NCBI GenBank assembly: GCA_002503045.1
Contig: DAQW01000041.1
Location: 2,225-25,328, forward strand
Reading direction: 5' to 3'
Source: Euryarchaeota archaeon UBA39
GTDB taxonomy: Archaea > Thermoplasmatota > Poseidoniia > Poseidoniales > Thalassarchaeaceae
DNA: 23,104 bases
The position numbers were made by a program, and so were the translations under genes. A model generated the notes under the pieces. It was not told the DNA's origin and searched no databases. It worked only from the letters and a program-made list of their open reading frames with translations. Position 1 is the stretch's first letter; each line of letters begins with the position of its first letter. Below are positions 15,973 to 23,104 of this stretch, in pieces.

Positions 15973-18900
15973 GTGAAAGCACGAATTCTTGTTGCTCTTA
16001 TGGTGTTGTCCTTGTTTTACCCTCTGGCCTCTTATCATACTTCATTAGAAGATGATTTTTCATCTTTCGATACCATCCAAGCACCTTTGCCGTCTAATGA
16101 ATGGGGAGAAAGTTTTGCAGGTTCTGACATTACACATATGAGTGAAGATTGGAATGTTTTGACGACTAGGAATTTATCTAGTATTGTTGAGACACAAATT
16201 TCTCCTATTCTATCTGATTCAGATGACTATTCAGGATTAGATTTGATTATTGATCACTTTGATGAAATTCATGCTTGTGTGTATAATGGCACATCTGGTA
16301 ATTTGGAATATATTCACATCAATCAAACAGGTGTTGTACAGTGGACAATTGTAGATGATGGAAATGGAAACGATGTTGGCAAAGAATGTGATATCGAATT
16401 AGATGCACAGAATAGAGCAAGAATTGCATATATCGATTCAGATACTTCTTCGCTCAAATTTGCATTTGATGCTCCTCCACATTATGTGGATCCAGAAGAT
16501 TGGCATGTGCGAACAGTTACTGAAGGATGGAACGTTAGTGGGCCATTGGAATTGTCAATTTTAGATAATGGATCAGATGTTGTTCTTTGGATTGATGAAG
16601 ATACAGGATACCTTATGACGTCATATTATACATTGACTTTCTGGGATCATGAATCAGTAATTGAATCAGTAATCGATGGATACAATGCCCGAGTACATAA
16701 TGGAGATAGGGTGCGAATTTTGCACGAAGCAGGCGGATTGATTCGTTCTATGGATTGGCCAAATATGACGTCAACAAATATTGACGCAGCTCCTTGGATT
16801 GGGGCCCCATTAGATCAAGAAATCCCAGGAGATGGAGAAGCTCAACTAACTTATTCTGCAGAGAATGATACAGTTGTACAGTTTGTACGAAGTTTGGAAG
16901 GTAGGAGGGAAGGAAGGATTACCTCCCTGCCTATTCTAGAAATCGATGCACAAGAATCATCCGCTAAAGTTGGAGATTTCAATTGTGATGGTAAGTCCGA
17001 TTTCATTATTTTCATGAATCAATCGCTGGCAGTTCATCATGGTCGGACTAGTGGTTTCAACCCCTCTCCAGATATTATTCTCCAACAGACTTCAAATGCG
17101 CAATCGAAGATTTCTTTTGATACAGGTGATATGAATGGAGATGGATGTGACGATGTTCTATTTGGGATGCCTTACCTAAATTCTAGTAATGGTGGCGCTC
17201 GTCTTCATGTTGGTTCTGTAACTGGATTAAATCCTGTAGCATTCTGGACGTTTGATTCATCTACAACCGGTGCAGCATTTGGATCGAAAGTTGCATTCAT
17301 TGGAGATACTCATAATGATGGTTATGACGATTGGGCAATCGTTGCATCAGATGAATTAGTAGGTTCAGGAAGTGTTGTTGGACGCATTCATTTGTTTGAT
17401 GGTGGTTCACAAGCACCATCATCATCTTCACTAACGTTAGCAGGTACTGGAACTAATCTTCAATATGGTTGGGCAATCGAATCATTGGGCGATATTGAGG
17501 GAGATGGATATGATGATTTTGCAGTTTCTTCTGCAGGTGGCCTACTTGATCTGACAGGATATGGTAAGGTTGAGATTCATTCAGGTAGTTCAACAGGCCA
17601 TTCAACCACTCCGAGTGCAGTATGGACTCGAACTTTACAGGGAACTTTACTTGGGTATTCAATAGAATCCCTAGGGGATGTAAATGGTGATGGCTACAAT
17701 GATCTTGGAATCGGTGAGCCTTATGTTGATACAGCCGGGCCCGGTTCTAATGGGGCTATTCACGTCTCTTTTGGAGGGCTAAATGGGTTCTCTTCAGTTT
17801 TCAATCAAACAATTCAAGGACCTTCACCAGGTTCAAAAATGGGCTATCAAATCGCAGCAGCAGGTGATGTAGACAGAGATGGATATGATGATGTTTGGGC
17901 AGTAAGGCCAGGTTTTGGATCATCAGGCGATCTTGTATTATTATGGGGGTCATCAACCGGCCTTTCTTCAAATCCTCGGATCTTTTCTTTTTCTGATATT
18001 AGTGAAGTCGTACGTTCCGATGACTTTGACGGCGATGGTCAAGAGGAATGGCTTGTGATTGATGACCTGAAAATTTCAGTGTTTGAGCATTTAGATTGGG
18101 AACAAGTCTCAATCGAAGGTCCATTTGCAGGTGAATCTAATTTTTCAGAACTTGATTTGTATATCGATGGGCCAGGACGTAGTTTGATTGGAGTTCAGAC
18201 CGATTCTAGTTTTGTGATTTTATCTCGTCCTGATGAACTCTCAACATCTACAAATGATTGGAAACAGACCAAGATTGGAAGTGGAGAAGCCGCTTATGGA
18301 GTTACAGAAGCAGGTCAAATTCTAGCGCTTTCAATATGTAATGGTGGTGCAGTCTGTTCGTACAAAGAAACAGGCCTTGTTGCGTCAACTCACACAGTTG
18401 AATCAATAGGAAGTGTTGGTGCTCAACCTACGATTACTCCCCGGTCGAATACCGGCGGGTTGAACATGAGTTTTATGTTAGGAAATTCAGTACTTCGATT
18501 TGCAGAAGAAACTACTACTGGATTTGAACTAAGTTCTGGGCCATCACTTGGTCAACTGAATGGGACTCCAATTGTTATAGGTGGCAATATTACTGTTTGG
18601 AAAGACGATAGAACATTAAAAGCAGGAATAATGAATGGTTCACAATGGGAAACGCATGTAATTGCAGATCAATCAGCAGCAGGATTAGGTTTTTCTGCTC
18701 AGGTTTTTGATATCAATTCTGACCCTAAAATGATAATAGGGTATATTGGCAATGAATCTAAACTAAATCTTTTGAAATACCATTTTTCAACTAGTTCCAT
18801 AATTAATTCTTCTCAAATAGAAATTGAGAGTCTTGATTTAGGTTCTCAAATTAGTTTGTCTCCTATTGCTGGAATGCTTCTCAATGAAAATCCCATGTTT

Positions 18901-21900
18901 ATTGTTAATTCATCAGGTTATGGTTCATACCAAGAATTGATTCTAGAAAATACTTCAAACTGGGACTCTTGGTACAATGAATCTACTGAAGCTTTCAATT
19001 GGACTGATACTAGTGGATTCCTACCTCTATGGGAACAACACTTCGGATTTTATTTCACAATGCTAGGAAATACATCCTCTGGAGATTCTCCTTATGTTAA
19101 ATGTACAATTACAGTTTCGAATAAGACTCCAAATTGTTCTAATTTGTTGTTTTCAGATCAGGTTGATTCAAGAACAATTTCTCCAGATTACGGAATCGGA
19201 TTAAGATCAGATGGTTCAATTGAGACTCCATTTGGGATAATTTCTGAAATACAATTAGATCCATCTGCTGGATTTGCAACTACTATTGCAGAACATCATG
19301 GTAGAACTGGCTATATCATGCTCGGGATGTCTTTGGGTACCAATGATGCTGTGGCAATTCATTTAGATGTTGATTCAGATCGTGATTTCATCCCCGATAT
19401 TATCGATGGATTGCCTAATCAAGGCGGACAATGGTCTGATTATGATGGAGATGGATTTGGAGATAATTCGGTTTCATCTTCCTTTGATGATTGTACTTCT
19501 GATGCTGGTCCCAGTCTGTTTGTAGATATTGGTTGTGGGGATTTTGATAATGATGGATGGTCAGATTTTTCCGACGAATGTGCAACGAGTGGTCAATCGT
19601 ATATTGATAGAAAAGGATGCAGTGATGCAGATGGCGACGGTTGGTCTAACAATGGAGGAGATTATTCCGGAGGCGATCTTTCACCAACAAATTGGTTACA
19701 ATCTCGAGATCAAGATGGCGATGGACTACTGGATAATCATGGTCCTGACTGTTGTGGTGTGGATGGTGCTGATGAATTTCCATTTGACTTTAGGCAATGG
19801 GTTGATGCTGACAATGATGGAGTTGGAGACAATAACTCTGATCCCGATGGCGACCAATGTCCAGGATTATTTGGTTTAAGCCAATACGATAGAGCAGGCT
19901 GTGTAGATAGCGATGGCGATGGATATAGTGATCCTACTGAAGCTACTAGCACGGCTAACGATGATGCTTGGACTATCGAAGACGGAGCTGATATGTGGCC
20001 TTGGGCACCTACTGACACATCTTCAGAGAACAGTTGTGGATCTATTTGCTATCAACAATGGGCAGATTCAGATGGAGATGGATTTGGAGACAATTCTTCA
20101 ATTGGCGCATTCTTGAGAGATGCATTCCCATCTGATGGATGGCAATGGAATGATACAGATAATGATGGATTTGGGGATAATTGGGATGATCCTGAACTCA
20201 ACTCTACACGTACTGGAGGGATTGGTCAATGGGTTCCTCAGGCAAATTTGAGTGATGATTGCCCTACTGTTAATGGAAACTCCTCTATTGATAGGACAGG
20301 TTGTTTAGATTCAGATGGTGATGGACATTCCAATCTTTATTCGTATGAAATTGATGAAAATACAGGATTACGCACTTCCGAATCAGGAGATGCACTTCCA
20401 GATAATCCAAATCAATGGAGGGACAAAGATGGAGATGGATTTGGAGATTTCCCGATGGAGATTGGAGGTGACCAATGTCCTGGGGATGTAGGTGTATTGA
20501 ATGGAGTCGGTGGAGATGGTTGTCCTGCACCAATGGATGATGCAGATGCAGATAATGTGGCAGATGAAAATGACAATTGTCCCGAAACTGCATCCGGTGC
20601 TGTAGTAGATGTGAATGGATGTTCATTTGAGCAGAGAGATGACGATCAAGATGGTTTGTTGAATCCTGTTGATGTTTGTCCAGGAACCGCATCAGGAGCA
20701 TCTGTTGATTCGAATGGATGTAGTGATGACCAACTCAATGCAGATGCAGATGATGATGGAGTTCGAGATATAGATGATCTTTGTTCTGATACCATTTCGG
20801 GTGCATTGGTTGATTCAAATGGTTGTGCAGATTATCAACGAGATACTGATGATGATGGAGTAACCGATGATCAAGATATTTGTCCTGAAACAACTTTGGG
20901 CGCAGCTGTTGATGACGAAGGCTGTGTTTTAGCAGGTGTAGATTCAGATGGAGATGGAATTGATGACAAGGACGATGCTTTCCCGACTGAGCCAACTCAA
21001 TGGATTGATAGTGATGGGGATGGGTTTGGAGATAACTTGGAAGGAATTCAATCTGATGAATGCCCTTCTGTATCTGGAAATTCAACAGAAGATCGGGACG
21101 GTTGCCCTGATGGGGATGGAGATGGGTGGTCAGATCCTGATTCAATGAATCCAGTTCCTCCAATTGGAACAGCGGACGCTTATCCATCAGAGCCAACACA
21201 ATGGAGAGATCGAGATGGAGATGGTTTTGGTGACGAATCAGATGGACAAAATGCAGATTCATGTCCCGATGTACCAGGTGTGGAAAATGGAAATGATGGT
21301 AATGGTGGACAGGGGGGAATGGGTTGCCCGTATGTCGATAAGACTGATACTGATGGAGACGGTGTATATGATTCAAATGATCAATGTGCAGCTAGCCCAT
21401 CAGGCGTATTTGTTGATTCAAATGGCTGTACTTCTGACCAATTAGCATCTAATCAAGATGGAGATGAATCTACAGATTATGCTTCGATTGCAATAATGGC
21501 TGGAGGGATTCTTGGAATTTTGTTGATGATTGTAATTACCCTAAGATTCATTTCAGGAAGAGGAGATTATTACGATGATGATGAAGATGAGTGGTATGGT
21601 GATGATGACGATGACGATGACGATGATTTTATGCCAATAAATCAATCATCGTTGTCAGAAAGTACCTCTAGTCCTCCACCTTCCCGTTCTCCTCCTCGTT
21701 CTTCAGGCCCACCTGCTAGGAAGAGTGCCCCTCCAGTAAGAGCTTCCTCTCCTCCTGCTAGGTCTCCCAAGCCTACTCGAAGAACCCCATCTCCAGTTGA
21801 TGTGGATTCTGTTCCTAGAGTAAGTACAAAGAGAGTAGATCCACGTAAATCCTCACAACCCACAAAACGTGTACGGAGAACCGCCGCAGTAGTTACGCAT

Positions 21901-22173
21901 TCTGATGACTCGGAAACTCGTACTCGTCAAGTCAAGACCACCAAAGTTCCGAAGGCAACCAAGAAGGTCAAGAAAACTGTATCTTCTACTAATTCTGGTG
22001 ATTGGAATAACCTGTTTGGAGATGATGACAGAGATTCTTATTCATTATCATTGGAGAATGCAAAGTCCATGGTTACATCAGGCTCTGAAGATCGAGAAAT
22101 TCTAAGGCGTCTCCAAAGAGGAGATGGTTGGACGGCAGAGCAGTCGAAGTATATTCTAGATGCAGTTCGATAG
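15973..22173 (+). CDS. Integrin-alpha-like surface protein: FG-GAP propeller, Ca2+ repeats, TM helix, long cytoplasmic tail
   Basis: A 2066-residue type I membrane protein if started at GTG 15973, which has an SD-like purine run and puts the signal peptide (ILVALMVLSLFYPLASYHTS) at the N-terminus. Residues about 320-700 carry seven FG-GAP Ca2+ loops of the form DxNxDGxxD (DFNCDGKSD, DMNGDGCDD, DTHNDGYDD, DIEGDGYDD, DVNGDGYND, DVDRDGYDD and the looser DDFDGDGQE), the pattern of an integrin-alpha beta-propeller. Another beta-rich, possibly second propeller region follows to about 1130. About 19370-21460 encodes two kinds of thrombospondin type 3-like repeats. A membrane helix (SIAIMAGGILGILLMIVITL) precedes a roughly 205-residue tail. 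The tail has a run of nine Asp, a Ser/Pro-rich segment, a Lys/Arg-rich segment and a final helical block (ILRRLQRGDGWTAEQSKYIL). It is likely a Ca2+-dependent adhesin or receptor. Its propeller-stalk-TM-tail order recalls integrin alpha, but homology over the full length is not claimed. Confidence 0.88.
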   Translation: MKARILVALMVLSLFYPLASYHTSLEDDFSSFDTIQAPLPSNEWGESFAGSDITHMSEDWNVLTTRNLSSIVETQISPILSDSDDYSGLDLIIDHFDEIHACVYNGTSGNLEYIHINQTGVVQWTIVDDGNGNDVGKECDIELDAQNRARIAYIDSDTSSLKFAFDAPPHYVDPEDWHVRTVTEGWNVSGPLELSILDNGSDVVLWIDEDTGYLMTSYYTLTFWDHESVIESVIDGYNARVHNGDRVRILHEAGGLIRSMDWPNMTSTNIDAAPWIGAPLDQEIPGDGEAQLTYSAENDTVVQFVRSLEGRREGRITSLPILEIDAQESSAKVGDFNCDGKSDFIIFMNQSLAVHHGRTSGFNPSPDIILQQTSNAQSKISFDTGDMNGDGCDDVLFGMPYLNSSNGGARLHVGSVTGLNPVAFWTFDSSTTGAAFGSKVAFIGDTHNDGYDDWAIVASDELVGSGSVVGRIHLFDGGSQAPSSSSLTLAGTGTNLQYGWAIESLGDIEGDGYDDFAVSSAGGLLDLTGYGKVEIHSGSSTGHSTTPSAVWTRTLQGTLLGYSIESLGDVNGDGYNDLGIGEPYVDTAGPGSNGAIHVSFGGLNGFSSVFNQTIQGPSPGSKMGYQIAAAGDVDRDGYDDVWAVRPGFGSSGDLVLLWGSSTGLSSNPRIFSFSDISEVVRSDDFDGDGQEEWLVIDDLKISVFEHLDWEQVSIEGPFAGESNFSELDLYIDGPGRSLIGVQTDSSFVILSRPDELSTSTNDWKQTKIGSGEAAYGVTEAGQILALSICNGGAVCSYKETGLVASTHTVESIGSVGAQPTITPRSNTGGLNMSFMLGNSVLRFAEETTTGFELSSGPSLGQLNGTPIVIGGNITVWKDDRTLKAGIMNGSQWETHVIADQSAAGLGFSAQVFDINSDPKMIIGYIGNESKLNLLKYHFSTSSIINSSQIEIESLDLGSQISLSPIAGMLLNENPMFIVNSSGYGSYQELILENTSNWDSWYNESTEAFNWTDTSGFLPLWEQHFGFYFTMLGNTSSGDSPYVKCTITVSNKTPNCSNLLFSDQVDSRTISPDYGIGLRSDGSIETPFGIISEIQLDPSAGFATTIAEHHGRTGYIMLGMSLGTNDAVAIHLDVDSDRDFIPDIIDGLPNQGGQWSDYDGDGFGDNSVSSSFDDCTSDAGPSLFVDIGCGDFDNDGWSDFSDECATSGQSYIDRKGCSDADGDGWSNNGGDYSGGDLSPTNWLQSRDQDGDGLLDNHGPDCCGVDGADEFPFDFRQWVDADNDGVGDNNSDPDGDQCPGLFGLSQYDRAGCVDSDGDGYSDPTEATSTANDDAWTIEDGADMWPWAPTDTSSENSCGSICYQQWADSDGDGFGDNSSIGAFLRDAFPSDGWQWNDTDNDGFGDNWDDPELNSTRTGGIGQWVPQANLSDDCPTVNGNSSIDRTGCLDSDGDGHSNLYSYEIDENTGLRTSESGDALPDNPNQWRDKDGDGFGDFPMEIGGDQCPGDVGVLNGVGGDGCPAPMDDADADNVADENDNCPETASGAVVDVNGCSFEQRDDDQDGLLNPVDVCPGTASGASVDSNGCSDDQLNADADDDGVRDIDDLCSDTISGALVDSNGCADYQRDTDDDGVTDDQDICPETTLGAAVDDEGCVLAGVDSDGDGIDDKDDAFPTEPTQWIDSDGDGFGDNLEGIQSDECPSVSGNSTEDRDGCPDGDGDGWSDPDSMNPVPPIGTADAYPSEPTQWRDRDGDGFGDESDGQNADSCPDVPGVENGNDGNGGQGGMGCPYVDKTDTDGDGVYDSNDQCAASPSGVFVDSNGCTSDQLASNQDGDESTDYASIAIMAGGILGILLMIVITLRFISGRGDYYDDDEDEWYGDDDDDDDDDFMPINQSSLSESTSSPPPSRSPPRSSGPPARKSAPPVRASSPPARSPKPTRRTPSPVDVDSVPRVSTKRVDPRKSSQPTKRVRRTAAVVTHSDDSETRTRQVKTTKVPKATKKVKKTVSSTNSGDWNNLFGDDDRDSYSLSLENAKSMVTSGSEDREILRRLQRGDGWTAEQSKYILDAVR
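16969..18050 (+). repeat. Seven FG-GAP (integrin-alpha type) propeller blades
   Basis: Ca2+-loop Asp codons begin near 16975, 17128, 17305, 17491, 17677, 17866 and 18019, at steps of 153-189 bases (51-63 codons). Seven evenly spaced loops fit one closed seven-bladed beta-propeller. The last copy (FDGDGQEEW) is the most divergent. Confidence 0.8.
19370..21460 (+). repeat. Mixed Ca2+-loop array: long QW-type units flanking short OmpA-type TSP3 units
   Basis: Seven QWxDxDxDGxGD modules occur (five before 20460, two after 20990). The block between about 20540 and 20935 is different. It has short units of the form VDxNGC..(10-12)..DxDDDGV.D..D.C..T..GA, the classic thrombospondin type 3 form of OmpA-like proteins. 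One more such unit lies near 21340-21445, next to the membrane. The array thus looks like a short-unit block inserted within a long-unit array. The long units closely resemble those at 12061-13790. Confidence 0.8.
21601..21627 (+). repeat. GAT/GAC codon microsatellite encoding nine Asp
   Basis: A tandem GATGAC-like run encodes an uninterrupted acidic stretch just inside the membrane of the integrin-like protein, preceded by DDDEDE. It may vary in length between strains. Confidence 0.75.
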
Positions 22174-22231
22174 TGAGGGTCTCCATAGATTGATTGAAAT
22201 GGGATAGTTCAGGGCAGATAGGGGGGAGCAC

Positions 22232-23104
22232 ATGAGCGAGGTCGATATCGAAGGAGCTTCACTTCCTTCCGATGGCATTGATGTGGACGAGACATCTGCC
22301 TACTTTGGGGTAACCAAAACCTCAGAATTAATTATGAGATTAAATACAACAGATCGTCTAAATGGTTTAGCTGAATTTCTAACTCTTACTAGTGATCTAC
22401 TATTGACAGATTCATTCGATTTCGATGTAGTTTCAGAGAGATTAGAATGTGAATCTGGAGAGATTTATTACCTCCTTTCAGGACCATTTGAGATTTTTAC
22501 AATGACCGACGGACTTCGTCTTTATCTTGGTCAAGAAGATTCAGCAGGGAATCAAGGGACTGATCCGAATATACCAGATGAGGAAAAAAATGCAATCAAT
22601 GGTTTTAATGATCCTTTTCGATTACTGAAAATGCTATCTATTGGACATACGATTGGAGGAATTAAGGAACTTGATTTGTATCTTGCTGCTTTTGATGAGA
22701 TGGTAAGAGATCCCGAAACTAATAGGGTGCGTTTGATTGCTTTGCATCATCAACTAGATCAAGTTTTGAATAAGGCTAAGGATACTCTTGAAGTGGGAGG
22801 TCTATCTGTTTTAGGAACCACAAATGTTGCTATGAAGGTAATCGAAGCACCTACGGATCTTCCTAAGTCAACACCTAGTCCTGAACCAATTGCCGTTGTG
22901 GAAACGACATTACCAGACGAAGAACATCTACCACAAGAAGAATCAGTAACTACTTCGACTCCTGCTCAAGATGAATTCGCTGCTGCATTTTCTTCATCAA
23001 CTGAAGTTCAAGAACAAAGCGAAGTGGTTTCATCAGAAGCACAAGTAAGTCCACAGGAAGATGTCTTAGGTTCAGCATTCGCAGCAGCTGACCCTCAACC
23101 TGAA
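22232..23104 (+). CDS. Unrecognised acidic cytoplasmic protein, 3' end outside window
   Basis: Reading from ATG 22232 the frame stays open for 291 codons to the last base, so the stop lies beyond the window. A purine run (GGGGGGAG) sits four bases ahead of the ATG and supports this start. The protein has no signal peptide or membrane helix in the visible part. Residues about 20-195 look like a folded mixed helical/strand domain (SELIMRLNTTDRLNGLAEFL; PFRLLKMLSIGHTIGGIKEL; RLIALHHQLDQVLNKAKDTL). After about residue 205 the sequence turns into a disordered linker rich in Glu, Ser, Pro, Thr and Ala, with recurring Ala/Phe motifs (EFAAAF, SAFAAA). Only 58 bases separate it from the integrin-like gene on the same strand with no T-rich terminator, so the two may be co-transcribed. 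It could act on the cytoplasmic side of that protein, but I recognise no family. Confidence 0.75.
   Translation, partial: MSEVDIEGASLPSDGIDVDETSAYFGVTKTSELIMRLNTTDRLNGLAEFLTLTSDLLLTDSFDFDVVSERLECESGEIYYLLSGPFEIFTMTDGLRLYLGQEDSAGNQGTDPNIPDEEKNAINGFNDPFRLLKMLSIGHTIGGIKELDLYLAAFDEMVRDPETNRVRLIALHHQLDQVLNKAKDTLEVGGLSVLGTTNVAMKVIEAPTDLPKSTPSPEPIAVVETTLPDEEHLPQEESVTTSTPAQDEFAAAFSSSTEVQEQSEVVSSEAQVSPQEDVLGSAFAAADPQPE

Noticed and set aside
20285..21376. Long His/Leu/Gln-rich reading frames on the minus strand across the Ca2+-repeat arrays (also at 12536-12850 and 13349-13840)
   Set aside because: They are the complement of GATGG-rich Asp/Gly repeat codons, with no start signal or recognisable domain; they exist only because the repeats lack stops in that frame.

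Overview
The window reads as a chromosomal segment of an AT-rich marine archaeon, most likely a Marine Group II euryarchaeote (Candidatus Poseidoniales). This assignment is an inference. It rests on very large Asp/Gly-rich Ca2+-repeat surface proteins with a C-terminal membrane anchor, stand-alone RAM (Lrp/AsnC effector) proteins, a winged-helix/STAND ATPase, a bacterial-type UvrC in an otherwise archaeal setting, and almost no intergenic space. No rRNA, tRNA, CRISPR array or insertion sequence was seen, and no gene-free stretch exceeds about 121 bases.

Layout, left to right. The 3' part of a membrane-anchored surface protein (1-1353, +) meets uvrC (1354-3051, -) tail to tail. A winged-helix STAND ATPase (3104-5254, +) diverges from uvrC and meets two tandem RAM-domain genes (5255-5734, -) tail to tail. 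A 1606-residue beta-helix/PKD surface protein (5846-10666, +) runs into a GT2 glycosyltransferase (10658-11395, -). Next comes a two-gene operon (+): an 808-residue thrombospondin-type-3-like Ca2+-repeat protein (11497-13923) and a 446-residue Ig-like membrane protein (13923-15263). It runs into thiamine pyrophosphokinase (15258-15851, -). A 2066-residue integrin-alpha-like protein (15973-22173, +) follows, with an FG-GAP propeller, Ca2+ repeats, one membrane helix and a roughly 205-residue cytoplasmic tail. The window ends in an unrecognised gene cut by the right edge (22232-23104, +).

Two organisational features stand out. All four convergent gene pairs have directly abutting or overlapping stop codons, so each transcript end must lie inside the opposing gene. 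All five recognisable cell-surface genes are on the + strand, while the enzymes and RAM proteins are on the - strand. The surface proteins share one plan: N-terminal signal peptide (where the N-terminus is present), repeat-rich ectodomain, a single C-terminal transmembrane helix, then a cytoplasmic tail. The neighbouring GT2 enzyme could contribute to glycosylating them, and the 1606-residue protein carries about 30 N-x-S/T sequons by eye.

The best candidate for something undescribed is the integrin-alpha-like 2066-residue protein. Its intracellular tail runs from an Asp stretch through a Ser/Pro-rich segment and a Lys/Arg-rich histone-H1-like segment to a small helical end. A perfect C(UUCG)G hairpin lies just upstream of its likely start. 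A second notable point is that UvrC lacks all four cysteines of the family's [4Fe-4S] motif although its nuclease and HhH motifs are intact.
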